Part shown: positions 53,401 through 64,000 of the stretch, one piece after another | Numbering within the stretch: the stretch's first letter is position 1 | Layout of the letters: each line of letters starts with the position of its first letter | From: Linepithema humile | Lineage: Eukaryota; Arthropoda; Insecta; Hymenoptera; Formicidae | Assembly (NCBI RefSeq): GCF_040581485.1 | Contig: NC_090130.1 | Span: 25,893,418-25,957,417 of the forward strand | DNA length: 64,000 nt | Direction: 5' to 3' | Notes under the pieces: generated by a model | Database searches by the model: none | Told to the model about the DNA's origin: nothing | The model's input: the letters and a program-made list of their open reading frames with translations, nothing else | Program-made: the position numbers and the translations under genes

Positions 53401-56400
53401 ATAATCTTCGTCATCCACCTTAATTTCTATTTGTCTTTCTTTGGATTTGATGGTCTTTTGCTTTTGATAATTATTTACAAACCAATCTTCAGAATGGTCC
53501 CATCTAATAATATTAAAATGTTTGTTTACACAATTATATGTTTATTTTCATATGCAACAGGTTAATTTTAAAAATATATTGTACCTAATGAATGGAGAGA
53601 TCATAGGTGTGCCTCGGCTAACTGGAAAAATTACCGATGGATACAAATTAGCGATCCGTGGCTGGAGGCCATAGTTATAGAGTTCTCCAATCCCTTGCAA
53701 TAGTAAATTGATAGCATTTGATTCATTTCGCTTAGTCGGTACAATGTTCGTTATTTTTGAATGTATCGATTCTTTCAAAATGTCCTGTAAAATGCTATTT
53801 GGTGCAATTTCGATAATTACAGCGTTATCTGGGATCATACGCGTTGCTTGTTCAAAAAGAACAGTGTTTAATATACTGTGCGTATGGTAGCTTGCTGAGC
53901 ACAATTTTAACGTTGGATTGGACCATTCATTACAAGGTACGGAAGTGCTGATCCATTTGGGACTCCTTTCTTTCGGCTGTGAAATTATTTCGATCAAACT
54001 TGTAAAAAACTGCGATTTTAGAGAAGCGAGGTAACGACTGTGATGCGGTATGTTGTTGCAGGAGATTGCTTTCACGTCAATGTTGTTCTTCTGATAATAA
54101 AAAAATAATTAATATATATTAATAAATGCGAAAATTGAATATTAAAAATTAAATTATTATTCGACTATTAAGAAAAACATTACGTACATTACGTATTATT
54201 AAAGAAAAATCAATAATTTATAGAAAGTAAAAAATCAACATACTTGCAATTTTCGCAAAAATTTTTGCATGGATTTAGCGGGGCCAGTTACAATATTGTT
54301 GTTATGGTTGTTTCTGCATATTATTTCAATATCCGCTGGACATATACCTTTAAGAGATTTGTAATCCAAATTGACAACTGCGGTAGAGCTATGAACTTGT
54401 TTTTCTTTCACACATGCTAAACCAATAAAGTACGCTGACAGAATAGTTTGTTCCATAGTGAGACACCCGTCTGCGTATGCACAACCAAGTTCACCAGCAA
54501 AGTGACCAATAATGTAATCCGGAATAATATCTATAGATGTTAAGAGATCTACTAAGCCAATCTATAAAATTAATAAACAATTTTATCATTAAATATATTG
54601 CATTAAACATAATAATTATTATTAACATATTTTGTAATAAAGTAAATGTAATAAAAAAAAAAAGATATTAATAAACTCAAATTTGCGTCAATGAGTATAT
54701 ACAATATACCAATATGCTGTTTCGAAGTATAATACCTGAATGGCGATGATACCAACAAATGTTTGTAAAGTGCTTTTCTTTAATTTTACATCCATTTCCG
54801 TCAAAATATTTGTGATATTTATATTATACGGTTTTAAAATAGCATCGCACATTTTTACAGCAGTCGCAAATGCTTGAAAATTTAACAACTTTTTACCTGA
54901 TAAAATTAGAAAATTTGTGTATTATTTTATTATTCAATTTGTACATATAAAAAATGTTGAATGTTGCATACATACCCATTTCTGGCCATTGCGATTCTGC
55001 GAAGGCAGAGAAAATGAAGCAAATAGATCGTTTTATACTTTTACAACTTTGAATTTTTTGTATGGAATCTTTTTGCCGAGAATCCAATATAATGTATCCT
55101 CTCCATGAATGACCATCTATGTCGTCTGTGTGAATGTCGTGTAGTAAACGAACATATTCTACATCTATGGGATGATTAGCAATCTACAAAATAAATGTTT
55201 TAAAAATGTATGTACTATACGTAATGTAATGTTCTTTGCGTTTAGAAGTGATATTAATGTTGTTGCTGAAATAGTTACATCATCTAAAAACAATTTCACT
55301 GATTTTTCCGTGCGTCCAGACAATACCACGAGTCTTGGTAAATCATCAGTAGGTGTTCCATTATTAATCTTTTCCTTGACATTCCATTGTAATAACATGT
55401 GAGCATTGGCTCCACCGAAACCGAAAGAATTTATGCCTATGTAACCATTTTTAAGCGGCATTGCTTCTGTGATGACACGAATGCTTCCATCCATTAAGGC
55501 GTCTATATCGTTCCGCGGTGATGTAAAATTAATGTTTGGCGGTACAAAACCGGTTTCAAATGCTATTATCACCTATAAAAATTAATAAATTTTGATATAT
55601 ATATATATAAATTTGAATTAATTATAGTACTTGATTTTTTGTTGTTGTTAGACAGTTAAATGATTAATGACACGGTATGTAATATTTGCTATACTAAAAC
55701 GCTTTGGCATAAGAATCTTTGTGTCTATTTGTATCTAAATGATAATCTTTCTTGACCAAATAAAGTATTTATAATTTTTATTTTGTTGATAAAATTACTG
55801 ATTATTATATTTAAATAAAAAGATTACCACTATTTAATGTTCTTTTATCACTGAAAAAAATGTTTTGCTGATGTATGTAGATTTCTAGGTGTCACAACAA
55901 AAATGTTTTTTGTATCTGCTATTTTTTGTACCTGCTAAAATATTGTTTGTCACATCGACAATTTATAACAACAACATTTTAGCAGTATCTTCTAGAAAAT
56001 TTAGATTTTATTGTCAAATAATAATAATTGCATTGAGTAAATGAGCTTTGATACTGTAGCTAGAACGAGTTATATTTTTATTTGAGCAACGTTAGTAGTC
56101 CTTATTGGAAATATTTCTTTCTGTCTCTAAAATGTTATATAAAAATATATAAGGGTCATATTACATAAAAGAATTATTTTGATAATTTGTTTCTTTTCTC
56201 TCAATTTGTTTGTTATTCTAAACTGTTTGTATGTATGTTAAGTTAAAATAATTTTTTAAATAAATTGTTTTACCTTAGCGATTTGTGTGATACCGCTGGC
56301 AGGTTCTGCGTGCCCAAGGTTGGATTTTACGGATCCCACCATCAATGGGGTTTTTCTATTTTGACACAGAACGTTACGAATAGCATTAATTTCTTCGGGG

Positions 56401-57925
56401 TCGCCGACTCTAGTTGCAGTACCGTGTGCTTCGATGTAATCCAAGTCAGATGGTGATACTTTGCACTCATTGTAAAACTCTGTTAATAAGGCACTTTGCA
56501 TATGTGTCGATGGATATGTTATTCCTTCTTCTTTGTAACCATCGATATTGAGTTTAATCTGCTTACATATAGCATAAATTCTTTTTGCATTTTTAGCTTT
56601 TTGAAGATATATTACCGACACGGTTTCGGAACGCGAATAACCGCTTGCCGCAGTATCAAATGGCCTACAATATCCATCGGAAGATAAAACACCTAAAATT
56701 ATGTACGGTATTCTTTCAATATAGTATATCAGATTAGCTTGTATTATAAGATCAAGTAATTTGACTGAAAATAATACCAAGTCGAAAGAATTGCATATGT
56801 GCAACAGGATGTAAGCAAAGATTTGTGGCTCCAACTATTGCGTCCTCGCATCGTCCTGACATAATACAATCATATGCAAGAGCAATAGCGTATAGACTAG
56901 AGCTGCAGGCAGTATCTACTGTATAAGATGGTCCTTTCAGATGGAATGAGTGAGATAGCGTATTTGCCACTGCATATTTGGCGCATTCTGTAATGGTTCC
57001 GTCGGGTATCTAATTTACAGGAAGCAGTCATATATTTATATAGGTCATGTAATTACAAAAATCAATATGTGAATAATTTAATTTAATTATTTTGTACTGT
57101 TATATGTTCATAAAGCAATAACTTTTTTTTATTTCGTGATCTTTTTAGATCGAAAATGTGAAAGTATATTTGCCACTGTGGGTTCACTGCATTCAAAAAT
57201 ATTTATGTTGCTTATCTAATAGCAATATTTAAGCAATAATAAATTTATACATGTAATGAATAATTTTTATAATTTATCTGCAATTATTTTTTACTATCTA
57301 TATCAATCAATGATTTGTTTCACCTGTAAATTTTTATACAAAAATGTCTCTTGTGATTCAAGGAAACTCGTCCCTATAATTACTGCAGTATTTTTTCCTC
57401 GTAATTGTTTTGGATTGATCCCTGCATCGATAATTGCTTCGTAAGTGTGTTCCAGTAATGTTCTTATCATAGGATCAAGTATATTTGCTTGTTTAAAAGA
57501 TGTATCAAAAAAATCAGCATCAAACTTTTCCAGATTATTAATTGTTCCCATGCGAGTTGGTAAGTCCGAATGCTCTAACAAATATATATTTGTAAATTGT
57601 AATTATATTGTGTTCTGTATATTTATTATTGTATAATTATAGTTTAAAATATGTCTTTAAAATGTTGAATTATTTACTGTAATTAATAACAAAGGAAAAA
57701 CCATTAAACTCAATTAAATATAAATACAAAGCTATAATTTATAAATTAATCACCTATATTCCATCGAGGATGATTTGCTCTAAGAAGATTGATTTTATTG
57801 AATAGATTTTCTTGTAATTGTTTTATATTGTCTGAGTCTGGGAATCTACCAGCGATACCAGAAATAACGATTTCGTCACTGAATTCGGTATTAATGTACG
57901 ATTGATATGTTTCTTCGGTATCCAT
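47441..57925 (-). CDS. FASN: Type I fatty acid synthase, complete, with altered MAT active site
   Basis: Nineteen exons, 5' to 3': 57925-57754, 57574-57324, 57009-56778, 56692-56274, 55572-55279, 55183-54976, 54896-54736, 54561-54244, 54090-53585, 53503-53199, 53148-52711, 52628-51610, 51440-51202, 51071-50378, 50275-49444, 49212-48722, 48294-48040, 47880-47629 and 47542-47441. All are GT-AG and in phase, giving 2395 residues, the normal animal length. Cytosolic enzyme that builds long-chain acids from acetyl- and malonyl-CoA with NADPH. Domains: ketosynthase (DTACSSSL, Cys176; EAHGTAT; NLGHAEPASG), acyltransferase (about 500-850), dehydratase (GHVIDGR, His894; FMDNMLQ), inactive methyltransferase-like region, enoyl reductase (SGTGGIGQ), ketoreductase (GGLGGFGLEL; FSSVSCGRGNAGQTNYG), ACP (LGMDSMM, Ser about 2050), thioesterase (GYSFGS, Ser about 2211; GNHVTIL). 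Oddity: the acyltransferase reads GHFAGE (Phe600 for the nucleophilic Ser) and AYFIG (Ile625 for the malonyl-binding Arg), and its N-terminal GMGTQW-type loop is AFAESQW. All other catalytic residues checked are present. Confidence 0.93.
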
Positions 57926-58078
57926 AATTCTAATTGTTTTATTGGATATACTAATGCAGAAAATTTGATGCAAATATACTTATCTTATTTTATTTGCTTT
58001 TACTTGTTGCGATGTCTTTTTATGATATTTGGATTTAAAAATGCACTGTGTCACTGTAATGTTGAATATTGTTTGAAG

Positions 58079-58113
58079 ACTGGGCGATAAAGCGCTGAAG
58101 CTCAGTTTTTATA
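58079..58113 (-). promoter_or_regulatory. FAS core promoter: TATA box and initiator
   Basis: On the minus strand TATAAAA occupies 58113-58107, and a CCAGTC initiator-like site places the start base at 58081, 32 bases from the first T of the TATA box. That is the textbook spacing. The leader to the ATG at 57925 would then be about 155 bases without an intron. Just upstream, AATCACGTCATC (about 58130-58119) resembles a CRE/E-box half-site. Location and spacing support the call; transcription is not shown. Confidence 0.55.
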
Positions 58114-58131
58114 AGCAAGATGACGTGATTA

Positions 58132-59006
58132 GTTATTTCGTCAAGTTTGGGGAACTTTAGACTTACGAATATAGTATCGTTTCCGCTGTACACATTTACA
58201 CAGGAATGCCTTAATATGTCAAAGCGGATCACGGCACATTTGAATTGGCTTGTGAAATTCACTCCTGCAAGTTTATGTGTTAAGTTATTTTTGTGACCAT
58301 ATGTACATACATTTAATATTTCTATTTTCTAGTTTTGTAACGTAAGTAAAATATGTCTAATTGAAATTTATTGGTTGTATTATAATTTTTTTATTTAATA
58401 TTTATTATTAGTAAATATTTATTATATAAAACTAAATTATTTGATAATATAAATACAAAATTCTCTATGAACAACAATTAAGGAATCAAGAAAAATTGTT
58501 CAAATACGACAATTTTCAAAGCATTGTAACTACGTGAGAAATCATCGTATATAATTCGGAGCGAAGCATTTTAAATCTTGAAACTGCTTTCAAATGTGTG
58601 TGGCTTCAGCGGATTTTAATTTGTTTTGTTTTAAGAATCTGATCGTATAACCGTGATACGCTTTGAATAATGTTAATGTCGGTATTTTCATTAAAAAAAA
58701 TTTTCCATTTTTTGTTTAAAATGTTAGGTAATAACACTTATAGTGCTGCAAAAATAATAAAAACTGTTTTTAGAGATTTTTCGATTATTTATTGCGGTAA
58801 AACTGATTGATTTTTTAGTTTCTAACAATTTCGGCTGATGAAGTATGATGGATACATAAAAATAAAATTTTTAGCTAACAATGTTATTGTGTATTGTTGT
58901 GATAGAATTAAACTAAAAATGAAGTGTTATTGTAATCAAATATCGATGTGGTATCATTATTCATTAATGTTACGACTGAACTAGCAATTTCTGGTATCAA
59001 AAAAAT
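58132..59006. other. FAS upstream region, no gene recognised
   Basis: AT-rich DNA upstream of the FAS promoter and before the retroelement fragment. A 75-codon minus-strand frame (58262-58035) overlaps the predicted promoter and is judged a chance frame. Nothing else is recognised. Confidence 0.45.
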
Positions 59007-59728
59007 TGGAATCTTATTTTAAAAAACACAACATTTTCTCAAGATGAATTTACATGCGCCATTAGATTTATATTAAGTTCCACATATTTTATATTTGACT
59101 GTAACATTTATAATCAAACTTTTTGGGAGTTCTACGGGCTGTTCTCTCTCATCCATCATCGCTGACACTGTTATGACTCTATGTGACATAAAGGAGAGAA
59201 TGATAAATAAGCTTACATTTCATCCACCGTTTCATCTTAGATGTGTGGACGACATAATCCTAGCTGCTTCGAGAAATTATATGGATCAAATGTTACAGAT
59301 TTTCAATTCATATCATGAAAGAATACAATTGACAATAGAAATAGATGAGGGAGGCCATTTGAATTTTCTGGGTGTGGAATTGATTGTCAAAGATGGGTGC
59401 ATAGTGTTTGACTGATATAAAAAAACCCATTTTCGGGGAGATTTTTAATTTTCTTTTGTCAACATTCGATTACGTAAAAAGAAGCGTGATTATGAGTTCA
59501 ATAGAGATAAAGCCATCTCACTATCTCACCCACCATCTAACCCCACCAAAAGAATTTAACAGAGATAGTGAGAATTCTTTTAAAAAATGATACCAAATCA
59601 CATTCATATTTAATATCATAAAAGATGGACTCAATTATAAAGGACTCCGCACATTTTATATGGAAAAAGTGGGTTTTGTCAAATTGACTGAAATTAAAAT
59701 ATGTTTTAGTTTAGGTGATGTAAATTAA
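59007..59728 (+). mobile_element. Decayed Penelope-like retroelement, reverse transcriptase fragment
   Basis: The fragment is readable only by changing frame about three times. Segment 1 (59007-59120) has DEFTCAIRFILSSTYF and NQTF. Segment 2 (about 59110-59415) has SLSSIIADTVM, the catalytic loop CVDDIILAA (usually YVDD) and LNFLGVELIV. Segment 3 (about 59418-59510) has KKPIFGEIFNF and YVKRSVI. Segment 4 (59591-59728) has FIFNIIKDGLN. The order and motifs (G..LS..IAD..M, VDD, LNFLD-like, KP.F, FIFN.I) fit Penelope-like elements. Stops and frameshifts mean it is dead. No terminal repeats or GIY-YIG endonuclease part were found. Confidence 0.75.
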
Positions 59729-60022
59729 AAGTTTTTTTTTAGCAAAAAGTCCTAAAATCAAAAGTATAAAATATATGATGATTTGAAGTGAATGCTATTG
59801 GAGTTTAAGAAATGCCTGTTTTTAAATGCACAGATTAAATTAATATATAAATGTTTGAAAAAGTACACATATATATGATGTATGCCACTTCTACAGTATT
59901 TAATGATTTCAAATCTTTGTTTTCTTTTGAAACTGTAAGAACGAGAAAAGAAAAAAAATTTTAGATTTGCAGCGACGAAAAACGAAAGACGGATGTGCGA
60001 CATTGATGACCTTAATGATTAC

Positions 60023-60048
60023 TAAATAATGACTGTAGTCATTATTTA
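60023..60048. repeat. Perfect palindrome, 12-bp arms
   Basis: TAAATAATGACT, GT, AGTCATTATTTA. It lies directly before a larger inverted repeat and shares the AATAATGAC word with it. Confidence 0.85.
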
Positions 60049-60060
60049 ATATTCATTATT

Positions 60061-60134
60061 ATTTAACATTCACCACATCAATATTAAATAATCACCGAAG
60101 TCATTATTCAATATTGATGTGGTAAATGTTAAAT
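60061..60134. repeat. Inverted repeat, 25-bp arms with one mismatch
   Basis: Arms at 60061-60085 (ATTTAACATTCACCACATCA...) and 60110-60134 are reverse complements except for one base, with a 24-base loop. With the neighbouring palindrome it looks like a compact foldback element. Confidence 0.85.
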
Positions 60135-60401
60135 AATGACTTTTGTCATGCTATATGCTAACTTCGATAGCAAAGTTTAAAGTATAAATTATTAATCTTG
60201 AGCAGCGCTCGGAATTAGTTGCACATTTCGGGCCGATTTCCGGGACGACGCCTCCTGATCATTCATTACCGCCTGGCCGCTGGCGGCCGAGCCGCCGGTA
60301 GCTTTGGCTCAGGAATGTTTTATATAAGAAATAGGCCGGGTTGTTGAGACAAATAGTAATATTTTCTTTGCTACATAAATAATGGTTATTTTCATTAATA
60401 C

Positions 60402-60402
<1 letters not shown>

Positions 60403-60450
<48 letters not shown>
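60403..60450. repeat. (TA)n microsatellite, about 23 units
   Basis: A continuous TA run in the spacer between the two FAS copies. Confidence 0.95.
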
Positions 60451-60453
<3 letters not shown>

Positions 60454-60859
60454 ATTATTAATTATATATTGGCCCAGCTGGAACTCCAGGGATATTTGCA
60501 GGGATATTTGCAGGGATATTAAAACAAAAATTTTGGATTTAAGCTTGGACCAAACTGGATTATAGAAATAATTATAGTACAAACAAGCAAATATCTAGGA
60601 AAATTATAGATTCTGGCAAGATTTCAGATAATTTTTCTGGACAAATTCCGGGCGTAATCTTTGGCCGACCAGGATTCAGCGATAGCCTGTTCGATTTAGG
60701 CGTCCCAAACTTTATAGGCCCTAGCAAGATCTTCCACCTGAATCCCAGAAATATTTTTCAAAAAATATATAGGGCCTTGATTGTTTCCAGACAAAATTTC
60801 AACCTGGGAACTCAATAAAAATTTATTAAAAATTTTTTCAAAAGTAAAAAATAAAAATG

Positions 60860-63800
60860 TATACTTATTTACCGATTCTTGTTTTACAAATTCTGTATAA
60901 TAATGATTGAAAAAATGAGTTAAATTTTTTAATATAGCGTGGCACATAGTGCTTGTAAACTGTTTTTCTTTGCAGTATTTAATTATTAAATTGACACTAT
61001 TAGTATAATTTGTATTTTTGACAAGTTTGATGCAGACATATATATCTTTCTGACATATTCTATAAGCAAGCGTAGAGTTCTTATACTTACTGTGAAAATA
61101 AACGCGTTATCAACATAAATTTAAAATATTTATTTTGCAAACAATTTTACAAACACAGACGTAAAGTTAAAAATATTACCGTACAATGAATGAAAAGAAT
61201 ATAAAAACACAGAAGCAAAAGAAACAGTCTATTTTACATTTCCAAAGGTTGCGATTAATTTATTGAATAGTATATATTCAGTACTACACCAAGTATATCA
61301 AACATTTACTACATTTATATTGTTAGTTTTTTCATGAACAGTCATTAAAATAACTTTTAAATATTTAAAATAAATAAAAAATAAATTAAAAATAATTTTT
61401 ACATTTATTTTTATCGACAAATCCGAAAAAACTTTTTAATCAATCCAATACAAATAATTAATCAAAAATATTTTCTTTTTAATTTTTATTATATATTTTA
61501 TTTATTTTTATTTATTTCGTTGTTTACATTTGAAATATACATCATGTAAATAACAACAACTTTATTATTTCTAATTTCTAATTAAATAATTTTTAAACCA
61601 CAGTTTGTGTTTTAATTTTAAACATTGCCCACATTCCTCCACCTCAAAAGATTACACAAAATTTCGTTTCTAATAAAGAATATTAAATTCTTTATCTAAA
61701 ACAAAAAACCAAGGTACGATGATATCATAGAAGGTACAAAATCTATCCTTTAGTCATCGTTGTACATCTCATAAACCGTTTAAATAAGAAATCGAACTCT
61801 GTATTGACCTGTTAGCGAAAAATAAAGGTTTGTTACAGTTGTTTAAGTCTCATTCTGAAATATAATAAGTTTGGGTAGGAACATAGCAATTGTATGTTTT
61901 ATGCAAATATACTGATAATAATAAATAGAACTCATATAGTACATAAAATTTTACATGCATATATTTATCAAAATAACAAAATATTTTAATTGATATTTTA
62001 TAATGATTTTTTAATGTGCAATCTAAAGCAAATTAGATAAAAAAATTAAATAAAAAATTTTTACATAGTTACAAAATTAATCACAATAATGCATGTGACT
62101 TCAGAAACAGTGACACAATTATTTTAAATAAGACCATATAGTTGGTATTAACGTCAATAATAAAATTACTTACATCAAAACGTTTCTTCATTAATTACAG
62201 CCGCCACTTTCTCGTTTCCTAAGATCGTCACGTGATTACCCTCGACGTGATGTACTACCACCTTGTTTTCAGTTATCTTAAACGTTATAAATTTTATCAA
62301 AAAATATTGTAAAATTTGGTATATTAAATAATGAATACTGATAAAATGTTTTCTTAAAATACCTTATATAAACCATAATCCTCTTCAAGTTCAGGTGCAT
62401 ATGACAACGTAGGTTTTAACAACGTTATGGGTGATTTAATACGCGGTAATGTAGAAAATTCATATTGCCGAATAGCCAGTATATTTTTATAAATTGTTGC
62501 ATACAGTGTTTGCAAATTTGGGCGCGACAGAAGTGAATTTACTTTTGAAAAGTATTTGGCGAAAATTTCAAATCTTTCTTTCCAAGTTTCACATTTTCTT
62601 AATTCCAATAGAACCTGTCAAATTATACGTTCTACTTTTAAAATCAACTTATTATAAAATGAGAAATATTTACAATATAAAACTGACAGTAAGAAATGAG
62701 TCATACATAAAATATCTGCAATAAAAAATGTATTAATTTAAATAATTCAAAGATATAAATAATGGAGTTATACCTCTTCACCAATTTCTGTTTCATAAAT
62801 CTTTAGAATAATGATCATAATATCAATTTGAATTTCTTTATCGCTCATATAACAAAACTTATTGAGTTCACTTCTCATTATATATTCCGGAGCTCCATCG
62901 ATGAGAACTAATCGACTTTTAGTACCCATAGCCTCCAATCTTCTTATTAGTTCAATTGCAAGTATAGAACCGAAAGAATATCCTGTTATTACGACTTTCT
63001 TTTCGTCTCTTAACCGTGATGATATACACTGAAAAAACAAAGACAAAAATAAATTTATTTAGCAATTTTTGCATCTGTAAGCTAAATACCATTTTCTATT
63101 TCAAAATTATATGACAATATAAAAATTTTAATAGTAACAAATATAAATGTCAAAACACCATGCTGCTCGGATAGCACTGTAAAAATCAAATTTCCGATGA
63201 TGATATTGTTATGGATAAATATGGCATAAAACTGTCGCCGCGTCTATAGAAAAATTTTAATAATAATAAAAACAAGAAAGTAGGACAAAATAAATTTTGA
63301 AAATATAACATAAAAAATGTAAATTTTAAGAAACCAAAACGCATAATTAGGCAAAGCATTAAATAAAATTTTGGAATAGAAACAATACAGATTAATAATT
63401 ACTGTGATTATATACTTTAGAAAGACGTTTAATTACAATTACTTATTACAATTACCATTAAAAGATAATCAGCCATTTCGGATACAGTGCTTGCAACACC
63501 GATATTGCCATATTGCAAGGATGTAGCCAAAAATTTAATTTTTGGTGCTAAATGATTAAATACTGTTCCGCAGCCATCAAGTCCTGGTAGAAGAAATACA
63601 TGAGTCGAGTTATCCACTGTGTTGGTCTGAAGATCTAAACAAATTTCTGAAACAAAATCTTGATTTCTCAAAATACCAAATAACAATTTCTGAGCTTTCG
63701 TAAGATCTGGCTTATTTATATCAGTTGCCGCTTTAGTTGCCGCTTCAGTTTGTGTCTCGTTGCTATTAACGTTTGCATTAAATATTTGACTCAGTTTTGC

Positions 63801-64000
63801 AAATGTGAGTTTTCGTACTTCTTGTGGAGTGAGCAAGATATCAAATTCTCGTTCCAATGTTTGTCTGATTTCCACAGCCATCATGGAGTCCATTCCAAGT
63901 TCAGCCAAAGGTGTACTTTGACTTATTACTTTTATATCTCTTATATCTGTAACACAAAATTCATAGAAACACATTGTGACTGATTATATTATGCCAAAAA
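60860..64000. repeat. Segmental duplication, copy B (runs off the window)
   Basis: The partner of 46166-49266. It includes a second copy of the thioesterase-exon relic (60860-60964), a diverged 3' flank (60965-61830), and a 3' FAS part (61831-64000) indistinguishable from copy A. No gene other than the FAS 3' end is seen. Confidence 0.9.
62175..63946 (-). CDS. FASN: Second type I fatty acid synthase copy, 3' part only
   Basis: Four terminal exons are visible: 63946-63456 (ACP, with LGMDSMM, and start of thioesterase with LLPGLDGCG), 63028-62774 (thioesterase, GYSFGS and LVLIDGAPEYI), 62614-62363, and 62276-62175 (GNHVTIL and stop). They correspond one to one with exons 16-19 of the complete gene at +14734 bases and encode the same residues. 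The introns are also identical. The rest of the gene lies beyond the right edge, so its acyltransferase cannot be read. Same strand and head-to-tail order: this copy lies upstream of the complete one in the direction of transcription. It could be a true recent duplicate, a converted paralogue, or an assembly duplication. Confidence 0.85.

Larger units (their letters stand above)
59729..60859. other. Inter-copy DNA with foldback, GC-rich patch and microsatellite
   Basis: This is the unique part of the spacer between the two FAS copies. It holds a foldback cluster (60023-60134), a GC-rich patch (about 60200-60340, including GCCGCTGGCGGCCGAGCCGCC), a TA microsatellite, a 13-base unit GGGATATTTGCA(G) repeated about three times (60488-60520), and about 330 bases of mixed composition I cannot assign. 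No gene is recognised. Confidence 0.5.

Noticed and set aside
58035..58262. 75-codon minus-strand open frame directly upstream of FAS
   Set aside because: It spans the predicted TATA box and initiator, is not in frame with exon 1 through any splice I can see, and has no domain.

Overview
The window looks like an insect nuclear genome, most likely Hymenoptera and probably an ant. The genes are split by GT-AG introns, AT-rich DNA is broken by CpG-rich blocks, and the three recognisable genes are of insect type, including a fatty acid synthase in tandem copies, as is common in ants. Species assignment is inference; I ran no database search.

Layout. (1) 1-10323: one possible exon end at the extreme left edge, then about 10 kb with no gene I recognise. 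(2) 10324-15799, plus strand: a complete seven-exon ABCG half-transporter of the ABCG8 type, whose nucleotide-binding domain has lost nearly every ATP-site motif. Its poly(A) signal is near 16181. (3) About 16.2-35.4 kb: a gene desert with scattered GC-rich islands. (4) 35.4-41.2 kb, plus strand: a CpG-rich leader with long CGG tracts, then a complete four-exon MAP kinase phosphatase of the Mkp3/DUSP6 type. (5) 41.2-47.4 kb: flanking DNA with a frame-broken coding-like stretch, a decayed 123-bp tandem repeat and an apparent relic of a FAS thioesterase exon. (6) 47441-57925, minus strand: a complete 19-exon type I fatty acid synthase of 2395 residues, with a good TATA/initiator promoter at 58.1 kb. 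(7) 58.1-60.9 kb: a decayed Penelope-like retroelement, a foldback palindrome and a TA microsatellite. (8) 60.9-64.0 kb: the 3' end of a second FAS copy in the same orientation, continuing past the window. It is a tandem repeat of the first copy at a spacing of 14734 bp.

The genes are not an operon, and the three loci appear functionally independent (sterol/lipid export, ERK signalling, fatty acid synthesis). The most striking observations concern the FAS locus. The complete gene is open from end to end, yet its malonyl/acetyl transferase domain has Phe in place of the catalytic Ser (GHFAGE) and Ile in place of the carboxylate-binding Arg. The two copies are identical base for base over at least 2.17 kb, introns included, and change abruptly to roughly 10% divergence at about position 47096. 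That points to recent gene conversion or to an assembly artefact. All exon joins were worked out by hand from splice sites and reading phase, and they close in frame for all three complete genes.
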